Assembly (NCBI RefSeq): GCF_004359215.1
Contig: NC_090623.1
Coordinates: forward strand, 2,008,829-2,072,828
DNA: 64,000 nucleotides
Source of the DNA: Bremia lactucae
Taxonomy: Eukaryota > Oomycota > Peronosporomycetes > Peronosporales > Peronosporaceae
Direction: 5' to 3'
Below, piece after piece: positions 53,400 to 63,790 of the stretch. The translations under genes and the position numbers were made by a program. The notes beneath the pieces were generated by a model. That model did no database searches. It saw only the letters and a program-made list of their open reading frames with translations, and was not told the origin of the DNA. The stretch's first letter is position 1. The number at the start of each line of letters is the position of its first letter.

Positions 53400-56300
53400 T
53401 TAAGCAGTCGACTTATACCAACGCCAGCGCAGCGACAGAGCAACATAGCCAATGAAAATAGAAACCACACTTAAGCTTAGCAGGATTAAACAATCACTGC
53501 GAGCGTTTCGAGACGAATCCATGCTATAATATGCAAGCACGTCGATTCCTGAGCGAGCAATGCAATCACTGTCCTTCTCATATGACGCAGAGCTCATACT
53601 GTGCGAGAAGGTATCACCGACCATCACAGCGGCCATGCTGCCACTTCCACTAGCATTTCCACGATTACAAGCAAGCAGACCAATTCGACCCCAAAAGAGC
53701 TTCATCAATGCCTCGTAGCCGTACTTAACGGGAGAAATATAATGTACCCAACTGAAGTAATCCGGTATGTCGTCCACATGAATCAGCAACCCGCCAAAAG
53801 TTGCCATAAAAAGTAACATAATCATAAAAACAAATCCAGCACTCCGAACGTGGCGAACGAGACCAAGCACGAGAGTTGCCATTCCCGTGGCGCTCCAGCC
53901 AGCCATCCACAGGACAAGTTGCATGTAAAAGTAAAGCTGAAAGCCATGGCGAATTCCCATGAGCAAGTACGCAGGAACAAAGAGTATTATTGAAAACACG
54001 AGCAGAAGAACAAGTTCCGTGCTTTCTTTGATACAACACCAAATAAATAGAACGAATTGTGTATAACGCGGCTCGTATTCCATCAAGGCCCATTCGTATG
54101 GTATCAAGACAAACGTTCGAGTTCCATTTACCATCATTTGCAGCACAATAAGCACATAGAACGCTCCTGTCCAATTTAAAATGTCTTCTTGATCATCGAG
54201 ATCCAGTTGTCGAAAGAATAACCCAACGACAAGACCAAGACATAGCATCCAGAAGGCTTGCCAATAGTAAAAACAACGACACCGTATGAGCACAAGAAAC
54301 TGGCGATGTAATACCATCAAAACCACAAGAAAAAAACCTTTAGAACGTTTTACATCCAGCTCTTTTGTTCGCCACATCTCGTTTTCATCGTGAAAACCAT
54401 TTAAATGTGGCAATGGCAAATGATAATTGCCACATGCTTTGAATCGATTCCGTAATTCACGTCGAGCTTCACTTGTCATGTCTTGTTTCGACAGTATACT
54501 TATGAAAAAATCAATAGGATTCCAATTAAAAGGACATTCATACCCCAATGACGCAATGAAAGGAACGACTTCCGTGACGTTCCCATGAAATACCGTGACG
54601 CCATCAATGAGTAGATTTAAAGTATCAAAGAGCGCTACTTGATGCGACAATGGGGTATTCATTGTCACGATAATAGTCCGTCCTGTACGCGCAAGTTGCC
54701 GAAGTAAAAGAATCAGTCGTTGCGACGACACGAGATTCATGTGTTTCGTGGGGGTTTCAAGTAATACAATCGATGGGTTTTGCAAGAGTGCCGTGGCAAT
54801 TGCGAGTTGTTTTGTATATACGTGTGACAAGTCGGAAATCCTTGTGTTGCGCTTGCATGAAAGTTCCAATTCCTCAAGAATCCGGTTTATACGCTCGGTT
54901 ATTATAGCATGAATTGGATTCGAAAGCGTCAAGAAAGCTTGAAAGTGTAAATGCTCGATTACCGTCAATGTCTCGTAGAATACATTCAAGGAACTCACAA
55001 ATGCAGTGTAGTGTGAAAGCTGTTGAAATGAGCTTTTGACGCCATTTAATGTGATGACACCTTTGAATTCTCTTGCTGGAGAATGACCATGAAGACTTTT
55101 TAACAAGGCCACGTTGGAAGTATTGGAAGGTCCTGTGATTAAGCAGAGCTCGCCACAAGTTGCCAAACCACTTGCATCATCCAGAACGACCGTATCTTGT
55201 TTCTTCCATAGCGCGTGCTTGATTATCAAGGTGCATTGCCAGCCTAGAGTCATACGGGGAACATCACTGCGGCTTTCAATTCGCGGTGTCTCAATTTGAA
55301 TATAATGCTTGTCAAAGTTGCCAGTCACGCCTTGATTTATGTTATGTACATCACATTTGCCATCCTTTATGTGACATGTGTCAACGTTGTTTTGGAAGGC
55401 TCGTTTTTTACGGTGAACTAATGTTGTATATTTCCAGTCGTAACGCCATTGTAACGTACTATGACGTTTTTTCGTGGCCAGGAGCAATAGATTGCATAAC
55501 GTGGCAAGATAGAGTACAATACCAATGGCAAAGAGCAGCAATGAGTTACTGAGAGCTGAACGGGAGGAGTTTAGACGATACAATTCAAGCACTTGTTCCC
55601 CCGTGTGGGCCACACAAGTATTTCCACACGCGATGGTTTTGACTTGTTGCCAAAAGATTTTCATCATGGCTTCATAGGCAAATGTTACGGGAGAAAGATA
55701 GTGAAGCCATAAGAGATAGTCGGGAATGTTGGTCACCTTTAAGAAAAATCCTCCCATGACGATGAAAGTAGTCACGATGACAACATACACCATAAGAGCA
55801 CGAGTTGCATCTCGAAGAGCACTTAGTACAAAAAAGGCCAAGGCGACAGCTACCCACCCTGCAAGAATGACGACAATTTGCATCGACACGTAAATTAAAA
55901 AGCCCTCATCGATCTTTACGAGCACAAACACTGGCGCAAAGAGCGCGATTGAATAAGCCACAAGTGCTGGCAATTCAGCAGCCATCTTCGTCACGTACCA
56001 GCACAATAGGTAATACCATCCACCACGATAGTCCTGTCGTTCTCGTAATGCAAGAGCAGTCTCTCTCGGTAGATAAATAAATGCACGGAATGCCATGAAA
56101 AGCATTTGAATCACGACAATATAGAAAAATAAACCGACAACATTTTGGATGCCATTTTCGTCATTGATGTCTACATGTAGGTACACAAGTCCAAAAATGA
56201 TTCCAAAAAGCAATGTAGCCATGAGATGCCGTCCAAAAATGTATCCATAACGAGAAAGCCGTCGAACGTGACGTGTCCATAAGAGCCAAATCTGATTTCC

Positions 56301-59272
56301 GCACCCCATATGGCGATATCGGTTCTTATGCTCGTAATCGCTTAGAAGAGCATCATTGCAGGCAACTCTCGCTTGAGCCACATTGTCGGCGTACACGAGC
56401 GCATTTCGTTCAAACCACTCGCGTTTAAGCAAAGCTACTCGAGCGACACTTTCTTCATCCGATTCGCCGTCGTCGATTGCCATTTGAAGCATGAAATAAT
56501 CCATTGGACTCGTATATGCCGGACAGGGATATCCAATGGACGAGAAGTAAGCCACAGCATTCGCCGCTTTTCCATCGTATACACACGAGGCATCTGCGAC
56601 AAGGTACAAATAGTCAACTAGAGAATACAAGTGCGAGGAAAAGCGATGGAGGGTTCCGATTACGATCATGTTTTGTTCGTGTGCAAGGTCACGAAGTTTT
56701 GCCACAATACTCTCAGCGCTACGAGTGTCTAAGCCTGCTGTGGGCTCTTCGACAAATAGAATCGCAGGTTTTGTGAGCAGCGCTGTTGCAAGCGCTAAGA
56801 GTTTGCGCTCACCCTGAGAGATTCCATCGAACGAAATGCCACCACCAATAATAGTGTCACGACAGTTAGAGAGCATCATTTCTTCCATAAGTTGCTCGAC
56901 CCGTTGATAACACATTTCGTCCGTATGGGTACGACGAGACGCAATTTCGCTTGATACACAAGATGCTCGTAAACTGTAATCGTCTCGTAGAACAAATCTT
57001 CTTGACAAACATACGAAAAATAGCGAGTAAACTTGTCGTTCCACTTGTGGCCATTAATCGTCACATTGCCTTCCATTGCATCTTCATAGCCTGCAAGACA
57101 CGATAAAAGAGCTTGACTTTCATGCGGAGCGTCTCCTGTAATAATCAGAAACTCGCCCGCTCGTACTGATCCACTCACGTCATCGAGCAACCGCTTATAC
57201 GAGCCATTAAGCCGTACATTGCTCCAAACGAGCGCAAACGATTGAAGAGCAACATCCGCATTTTTTAATAAAGGACTCTTGGTTCCAATATATTGCTCTT
57301 CCACTACTTCGACATCCGACTTGACGCCATTTAAAAGCTCCCTCGAAAGCCGAGGATTCGCTTCGAGCTCGACGTTCGCAGTAAATTCGGCCGGATGGCC
57401 TCGAAACGACTGTTTCACGTCCTCTGATGTGCGTAATTGACTAAACGCGTCCTCTAAACCAGTGTTGCCGCGATGGGATTGTGGCTTTTCGTCGCTTTGA
57501 AACGACTCGATCGAAGTGATCGTTTCATTCTCACAATATATTGCATCAGAGCCAGCGAGTTGTATTTCAGCAGATACTTCATGATTGGGGTGAGTAGTTG
57601 TGTTAGTCGCGTTTAGAGAAAGAATTTCTGTAAAAGGCTCTCCGTCAAGAGTTGTCGTCACGGGTACTAGGGCCTTAAGTTCGTTCACATCGGTCACAAT
57701 AATGCTCTTGTGATCGTCAGTAGAAACAATCAAAGAACTAATCTCCGCGTCATTCCAAGAACACTGGTCGGGAAAAGGATCTTCAATTTGCTGTACGATT
57801 GTTGGACTCGTCGTGTCCACGTCGTCGAGTTGCATAATATTTTCATGATATTTGTCACTTTCAAATGCAATACGTTCCGTCTTGTGATTTTCAACGTGAA
57901 AAGTCGTGGGATACCACTCCAATATTGATCCCACACTTGCTGCCTCGGTGGTACAATCCACCCTTTCTTTTTCTTCCGTACAAACGCCATCCAAAACGTT
58001 GCGTCTTCCTGCAAAAGCCTTGTCGTCGTCTTCCCTCCTTGTCGTCACGTCGCTAGCGTGACTCGGTCTCCATTCACGTATATCCAAGCAATCGTCCATT
58101 TCTTGAGACCTCAGTACCTTTCGTCGAATCACGCGATGTGGCGTCACGACGACTCGACGTGTCACAATGCGTTTTCCGGATCCCGTTTCAATCGTTACGG
58201 GTCGAACAAATCCACCACTTGCCGTGAATTGACACGGTTCCGTCTCGACATGACCTTCTTTGGTTTTTTTCGTATTATCAAGCACTTTTCCATCCGTTTG
58301 TCGAGTAAGAACCTTTCCAGGTGACGCGGTTACGACACGACGAGTAATCACTCGTCGACTTTGACCTCGAGACGACACGTCACGGGTCGTACCATGGACG
58401 TTAAGAGTCTCCACCAAGCCAGAAGCGCTTAATACATCCTTTGCATTGTCCGTCACCGTAGTACGTGCGATTGTTCCGTCAATAGTGAGGTACGGTACTT
58501 CGTTCTGTACGTAACCATCTGGGGCGGTTCGATGAACGACAACACGACGTTGTTGCGTCGGTTCTATTGTCGCTTTATTCACGGAGACGTTCCAGGATTC
58601 CGACAACGTCTCGTCTTTGGCATTACTGCCTTCATAATGGAGAATCTGTCCTTGTCCATTGACATACTGAACTTGCTCGGACACGGTTCCATCCAGTCCT
58701 CTTTTGCGTACGACAACACGACGGAGTGTTTTGTGGGGTGACACTACAATTCGGCGAGTCACTTTATTCGCTCGTGGTGATACAGGTTCGATTGTTGTTC
58801 GAGGAGTTGGTGTTTCGGTGGTATCAATAAACGGTATTGTCTTAATCACGACGTTACGTAGTAGATTATTCGAAGAAAGATCATTAATCTCCAAGGGGAT
58901 TGATGTTGTGAGTAAATTGCGTGCGAGAGTATCACGACTTGGAGGGGAGAGCTTCTTTGTTAATTGCTTTGGTCCTGTATTCACCGAGGCAGTAGATTTG
59001 ATCTTTGAATAATCAGCGAATGCTGGGGTTCCGATGTCTGAGAATCCGTCGTACGAGGAAGTCCCTTCTTCAAACGACGAGGCCGATGTGACCGATCCAG
59101 GGGTCATGAAATTCTTTGGAAATACCGGGCGCGTCCCAAGATTTCCGAAAGGAGATAACGTGTCATTCACGCGTAGGTGTGGGTTACGTTCGAGTAGCAC
59201 ATTGCGAGTTGTTTGTGTGTTTGTGTCGAGATCTGTAGTCGTCAAGCGAGGAGAGTTCGCCATAGGTACCAC
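53400..59272 (-). pseudogene. Tandem-fused ABCG protein with degenerate ATP sites and repeat-rich N-terminus, frameshifted
   Basis: Two long minus-strand frames (59272-56876 and 57044-53400) join into one protein of about 1,960 residues if one base is missing near 56930-56960. Layout: residues 1-670, low-complexity extension with RRVVV-type repeats; NBD1; membrane domain 1; NBD2 introduced by QIETP; membrane domain 2. NBD1: Walker A position reads GDAPHESQ, Q-loop CQEDLFY kept, signature ISQGE, Walker B ILFVEEP (Asp to Glu), His kept (GTLHRF). NBD2: Walker A position GPSNTSNV, Q-loop Gln replaced (SSLNVFY), signature ISDLS, Walker B VLLETP, switch His replaced by Asn (TMNTP). Neither site looks able to hydrolyse ATP. 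Membrane domains look normal. Long clean frames suggest selection until recently; the frameshift may be an assembly error or a young null allele. Alternative starts at M1 or M4. Confidence 0.85.
58090..58765 (-). repeat. RRVVV-type protein repeats in the fusion's N-terminus
   Basis: Residues 171-185 (VTRRIVVSPHKTLRR) and 370-384 (VTRRVVVTPHRVIRR) are near copies. Residues 185-208 and 242-266 form a second pair built on RRVVV, DG, and QVQY/EVPY with a following DG or GQG. A further unit is at 306-320 (SRRVITRRVVTASPG). So at least four to five related units of about 25-40 residues. No known repeat family is recognised. Confidence 0.7.
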
Positions 59273-60281
59273 TAGATCAATGAGTGGTTGTTGATTCTAT
59301 TGAGGTTGGCTTGGTGCTTTTTCAAAGTGCACGGTCGGATTCGTTCGATCGATGGATTTGTTTTCAGTACTAAGAAAGCAATCAAGTTGCAAAGGACGTT
59401 TGATTGCTGCGTTGGTAACAACATGGCGTGGCGACACATCTTGCGAAGAGCTTTTAACGTGCTGACTACTTTAGAGTTCAGACAAGGATCTTTTTGACTA
59501 GCAAGAGCAATTATTACCCAATCGGGTGATAATTTATAGGGTGAGATAGTCTCGATTCGACAAAAAACGAGACTCGACAACTTGACATTAATTCACTTAT
59601 ATGTACCTTCCATAAAAATTCGTGGTCGTTAAGCATTAAATTTCGAAATTATCTGACGTAATTTGCTGCCGAAAATTCAATCAAGCTGTCTTATGGAAGG
59701 CTGCATGGCAGACCACACACATATTATACGCAATTTGACCAGTTTGATGCCCGACTCAATGCCACGAGGCTAATCTTAAGACCTTTGCCGTCGACATGAC
59801 AATCTCTCCTCGTAAAATCGGTGCTTTTTTAATATCTCAAGACTTCACCTATTATATATTTATGGCTAAATACAATTCCCGTTGCAAAAGTTTTAGAAAA
59901 CACAATTTTCCTAAGATCTAATCTATCAAGCATTTACCAATTCGGGGTGTTTAGGTGCTTAGAAGATAAAAGAAAATACAAAGCGCCAATTGTAAGGTGT
60001 CATGAAAAGAAGACTATTCTCTATGTCCGTCTAATAATTATATTAAACGAATATTGACATGAGTGACGTGCCTACGTAACAAATATATTACCAATTTTAT
60101 AAATTTAAAATCGCTTAAAACGAGCGAGTTCTCCACCAACTCAATTCTACTAAAGTATAAATACCAACCACACTCCATCCAAAAGAACCCTGCTCCATCT
60201 CCACGGTGTCTTCACACAGTATTGTCGAATCAAAGTGCCTTATTGCAAAACGCGAAGCGCCTCCCTTCCTTAAAAAAGCTC
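59273..60281. other. Intergenic between the ABCG fusion and the tail-anchored gene
   Basis: About 1 kb. It includes the upstream region of the ABCG fusion (minus strand) and the 3' flank of the next minus-strand gene. It holds the 38-bp shared motif described separately. Otherwise AT-rich with no frame I would support. Confidence 0.5.
59502..59539 (-). promoter_or_regulatory. 38-bp motif shared with the XRCC4 upstream region
   Basis: The plus-strand sequence around TATTACCCAATCGGGT matches 62179-62216 at 34 of 38 bases. The core ACCC-AATC-GGGT is an inverted pair. It lies about 230 bases upstream of the ABCG fusion start, on the opposite strand relative to the gene compared with the second copy. 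It could be a binding site or a short dispersed repeat. Confidence 0.4.
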
Positions 60282-61478
60282 TTAGTTTTTACCAATGGCG
60301 AATGCGAGACTAAGCACAATAAGAAGGCCAATAAGAACCGAAATCCGCTTGCCGTATTGTTTCCACTTTAGCCTTGGTTTGGTAGGCGAGCTCGTCACCG
60401 CTACAAAATGTCCGTCCGTCAGACTATCATCCACTTCAGTCCCTCGCAGTTGCGGCCCAGCAGGTGTACGTGCTTGATCACTGTGGAGGATATTGTTTAA
60501 ATTGGGAAGCTCTTGTATCTTTTCAAGGTCGGGCTGCTTGATAATCTCCACAGAGGGCGATTGCTTGATAACTTCCACAGGGATCGGCTGCTTTTGGACA
60601 TTTTTAGAAGTGGTCGGTGGCTCTTGAACTACTGTCGCAGTCAATTTTTTATTGCCATTTATTAAATTTATATGTTCCCGCGTGTCCCCAGATTTTACAA
60701 GAATTGGAGGCATGTCTTGAAATTCGGGTAAAACATCATTTGCATCATGAAAATGCATTTCACCATCCCCGTCGTTAACACGACTTAACGTCACGGTTTC
60801 TTTCTCAACAACAAACGAATTGGCCGATTTCTTAAACGAATCGAGAAGAGGTCCAATCTCCTCAAACACCTTTTGAATTTGCGGGTATTGGAACGCCAAA
60901 AAAGCTTTCGGATGGCGCATACAATTCGAATTGAACCACTCGACGGGGATCCACGATACCGGACTCGTAAGAAACACACGACTGACTTGCGTTCCAGTGG
61001 ATGTGAGTGTCGTCTCGATCGCACCGCTTAGCTTATACGCAACTGTTAGTGCCTCGCAAATACTGAGGATCACCCACGTTAAAGCTCTTGAGGATACGGC
61101 ATGTAGTTGCTCTTGACTCGTAATGCCACTTGTTGTCCGATAAAGAGACTTCACAGGTGGCTTTAAAAACCCAAAAATCGCATCTTTCAATGAAGTCTCG
61201 ATCTTATGATCAATAAAGTTCGGATCCGAATATTTCGGATTCCGAAAGTTTGGCAAACTTTTTGGCTTGGCCCCGCGAACGTGATTAATGACACTATTGG
61301 CCGTTTCGGCGATAAGATTCTTTAGCAAACTAATTACGCGCTCTTCAGTCGGTACACGAACTTTAATTGGCCGCGTTCCTATCAATGTTCCATTGTTGAC
61401 GCCATTGGAGGCGATGTGAGCAGCAAAGAATTCTGTCTTGAATCCGAGTAAGGCGATTACCATGAGGCCACAACGCAT
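60282..61478 (-). CDS. Secreted, C-terminally anchored protein with EER motif
   Basis: A 398-residue open frame. Residues 1-23 form a likely signal peptide (MRCGLMVIALLGF, ending FFAAHIA). RPIK at 36-39 and EER at 45-47 sit where RxLR and EER occur in oomycete effectors; RPIK is a degenerate match with conservative Leu-to-Ile and Arg-to-Lys changes. Residues 48-240 look folded and helical, with Trp-rich PVSWIPVEWFNSNC at 173-186. Then comes a linker with VEVIKQ-type repeats and Pro, and a C-terminal membrane segment VLIGLLIVLSLAFAIG followed by KN. C-terminal anchors are known in some downy mildew effectors. A cell-surface or ER-resident protein is the alternative. The partial gene at the right edge ends the same way. 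Confidence 0.7.
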   Translation of the reverse strand: MRCGLMVIALLGFKTEFFAAHIASNGVNNGTLIGTRPIKVRVPTEERVISLLKNLIAETANSVINHVRGAKPKSLPNFRNPKYSDPNFIDHKIETSLKDAIFGFLKPPVKSLYRTTSGITSQEQLHAVSSRALTWVILSICEALTVAYKLSGAIETTLTSTGTQVSRVFLTSPVSWIPVEWFNSNCMRHPKAFLAFQYPQIQKVFEEIGPLLDSFKKSANSFVVEKETVTLSRVNDGDGEMHFHDANDVLPEFQDMPPILVKSGDTREHINLINGNKKLTATVVQEPPTTSKNVQKQPIPVEVIKQSPSVEIIKQPDLEKIQELPNLNNILHSDQARTPAGPQLRGTEVDDSLTDGHFVAVTSSPTKPRLKWKQYGKRISVLIGLLIVLSLAFAIGKN

Positions 61479-62358
61479 CCTACTTATGGATCAATTGAAA
61501 AAGAACCACTTCACAACTTTTGTGACTTAATCTCGATTAAAAAATGAGCATAGAAAAAAAAAACGACTTATAAATTTATATTAAATTCTTGGACACGCGC
61601 TGTGATAGTAAGTCGTAGTACAAATTGCCACAACATTCGGCATGCATCGAATCTCTTCTTGCATGACAGCATATGATTTACCTTGAATTTTCAAACGTGG
61701 CAGTCCGAGATTGAATTGCAGGAAGCCAGAGCACGTAAAAGATTCACAACGCCCTCGAAATTGTGACAAGTGGGCTCTTGTAAAAAAACAAAGAGGAAAT
61801 AGCGCCGAGTCGATTCCAATTCAACACAACGAATCTGGTGCTTGTGCGAGTTTATTTAAGCTTTGTGCGTACTGGCAAATACATGAGCGCCTTGTTTGCA
61901 AGCACATTAAGAATAATGTATTTCAAGGTATGAAAGCTTTGTTCGATTTCTGGTCAGAAATGGCAGTCGGTGGGAAAACACAGCTGGTATCTGGATCTCG
62001 AGCCGTGATTCGGGGAAAAGAAGCAAGATCAGACTTTTGGCAGCTCAGGGTTTCCGTCACTATAGAGAAAAAAGGATAAAACTTTTTTCAGGCCCTTTGC
62101 AACTGTGACATTCCATTTATTTGAATTGTCCATGTTGAACACAAGAGAAATTTCATGATAGTGACTTGAACTTCTTAAGCGAGAGCAAATATTACCCAAT
62201 CGGGTCATGATTTATATGTCCTTGCAACATAACAAAATTCTAGAAAAACCCAAGAAGAACAAATTTGTGTATCTGCTTCTTACCTACTCGTGTTGGCAAA
62301 TAAATAGCTTCAAATGTAGTCCACTTCAATAAGTGGCAACGTTTTCAATACCAATTCA
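61479..62358. other. Region between divergent genes, with two weak ORFs
   Basis: The tail-anchored gene (minus) and XRCC4 (plus) diverge across 880 bases. Two overlapping open frames lie here: plus 61711-62079 (122 residues, helical FQGMKALFDFWSEMAVGG) and minus 61581-61769 (62 residues, Cys-containing CESFTCSGFLQFNLGL then MQEEIRCMPN). Neither is recognised. They may be chance frames or remains of an older gene. The 38-bp motif at 62179 lies in the XRCC4-proximal part. Confidence 0.4.
62179..62216 (+). promoter_or_regulatory. 38-bp motif, second copy, upstream of XRCC4
   Basis: This is the partner of 59502-59539 (34 of 38 identical, same plus-strand orientation), centred about 160 bases before the XRCC4 start codon. 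The core ATTACCCAATCGGGT is unchanged. Confidence 0.4.
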
Positions 62359-63444
62359 ATGTCCTTAGTAGAGATCGCTGCAATAGGTGTTGACGGCCCG
62401 ACACCGTCGCCGCTGTCGCTGTTTGTACTTTGTAGTCGCATCGCGACGGCATCCTCTTCAGTTACTAAGTTACATGTGCAGCTACTGGATCCTCCAATTC
62501 TATACGAGACCGAGGTCACGTCCGAACAAAAGCCAAGGGCCCTCGACTGCTCAGGTGATAATTATGTCGAGACAGTGGGGTTGGCATTACGTCCACAAAG
62601 CGATGTACCATCACGCTTTGAACTCCGGTGGTCAAAGAAGCTACGCACACTGACACTCATGGAGCGCGGTGCATTTTCCATGAAATTCTGCACTGTTTCA
62701 TTCGAAATTTCAGAAAGTAACGACAATTGGCGACTTCTGTTGCACCAAGTGACCACCGAGCAGGAACATTTGCGGCAACTTTTGGATGCAAAACAAACCA
62801 GAATGATTAAACTTGAAAATGTATTAAAACAAAAAGAACAATTATTGGAATTAGCATTGACAGCCAAACAGAGCGTAGAAGACGATCTCGTAAAGGGATT
62901 TTGTGCCGTCTTGAATGCCAAGAAAGACGAAATTCGAAGACTGCAGACAGAGGCTCCGAGATTGGAAGTGGCGTCTAGTAGATTAAAACAGCCGATTCCT
63001 AAGAAAGCGAGGAAAGCCATGGGAGCAAAGCTAAAGCGGAAGGAGAAGGCTGTGAGTCGAATTGAAAGCGATGAGGAAATGGCGACAGACGTGGACGAAG
63101 AGGATACCAAGCGTGCAAAGCAAGAGGCAATTAATGCGTACAATCACGTGGCAACCGATTCAAAACCAACGTCTGTGCAGATAAGCTCCGCGGATGATCT
63201 CTTGTCGAGCATGGATGAGATTATCAAGAATGAACACGAGGCGAACGAAACAACGCAACAAGGAGCTCCAGGGCCAGTGGCAGCGACGCTATTAGCAACG
63301 ACTCCATGCAGTGCAAAAAAGAATGAAAGGGTTCGTGTGAAGAAGCATGAACCAGAACGTACTCTATCGACTGTATCCGCTTTGCAACTTGGCGATGAAC
63401 CAATGGACTCGGAAGAGGAGGATCTCCTTAATATGTTGTCGTGA
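62359..63444 (+). CDS. XRCC4: XRCC4-like non-homologous end-joining protein
   Basis: A 361-residue nuclear protein expected to bridge broken DNA ends and hold DNA ligase IV. Residues 1-120 fit the beta-rich head domain. From about 123 a long coiled coil follows. The segment 168-197 (SVEDDLVKGFCAVLNAKKDE, then IRRLQ) matches the conserved stalk of XRCC4 where ligase IV binds, by recall of the family. The tail is Lys/Arg-rich (KKARKAMGAKLKRKEK, 215-230, a likely nuclear signal) then acidic with possible phosphorylation sites, ending MDSEEEDLLNMLS. The length is close to the animal protein. There are no frame defects. XLF or PAXX are related folds, but the stalk motif favours XRCC4. Confidence 0.82.
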   Translation: MSLVEIAAIGVDGPTPSPLSLFVLCSRIATASSSVTKLHVQLLDPPILYETEVTSEQKPRALDCSGDNYVETVGLALRPQSDVPSRFELRWSKKLRTLTLMERGAFSMKFCTVSFEISESNDNWRLLLHQVTTEQEHLRQLLDAKQTRMIKLENVLKQKEQLLELALTAKQSVEDDLVKGFCAVLNAKKDEIRRLQTEAPRLEVASSRLKQPIPKKARKAMGAKLKRKEKAVSRIESDEEMATDVDEEDTKRAKQEAINAYNHVATDSKPTSVQISSADDLLSSMDEIIKNEHEANETTQQGAPGPVAATLLATTPCSAKKNERVRVKKHEPERTLSTVSALQLGDEPMDSEEEDLLNMLS

Positions 63445-63790
63445 GGTTTTCGTAATAAAATATACTCAGAATATTAATTGTAACGGTGACCTTGATAATG
63501 ATTGCAGATCTTTAGCAAGAATCCGCCTCTGGCTAGAAAAAGCCAGCTCCATTTGTCGATAGATTTCCATGAAGCATAACGTATGCCCCTTTTGACAATA
63601 TTAAGGTAAGGGGCATCGAGAATCACATATCTTTAATCATTACCATAACACGACCTTTTTTTTTAATTTGTTTTAAACTTTAAAGTCAAAAGTCTTTTTT
63701 TATTTTTTAATGCCGACATATTATTGACACGCTTAAACTTCACAAAAATGTAAAATAACTGTGAGTGGTGTGTCAGAGCTATGGGCAGCG
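63445..63790. other. Convergent intergenic region
   Basis: About 350 AT-rich bases between the XRCC4 stop and the stop of the partial minus-strand gene. It includes a GCATAACGTATGCCCCTT / AAGGTAAGGGGCAT-like inverted pair (about 63577-63616) that could form a hairpin near the XRCC4 3' end. Confidence 0.35.

Noticed and set aside
53400..57044. Treating the 1,214-codon frame as a separate gene starting at 57044
   Set aside because: Its first ~35 residues do not fit an ABCG protein, while the upstream frame supplies exactly the missing first part of NBD1; a frameshifted single gene fits better.
57710..59294. Plus-strand frames of 60-102 codons opposite the ABCG fusion's N-terminus
   Set aside because: They mirror the repeat-rich coding frame on the other strand and show no domain or signal peptide.
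59272..59580. A 102-codon minus-strand frame ahead of the ABCG fusion
   Set aside because: It is closed by a stop near the start of the large frame and has no recognisable features; more likely upstream non-coding sequence.
62562..63143. A 193-codon minus-strand frame inside the XRCC4 gene
   Set aside because: Its Ser/Leu/Cys-rich sequence is what an antisense frame of a Lys/Glu-rich coiled coil gives; the sense protein has family motifs.
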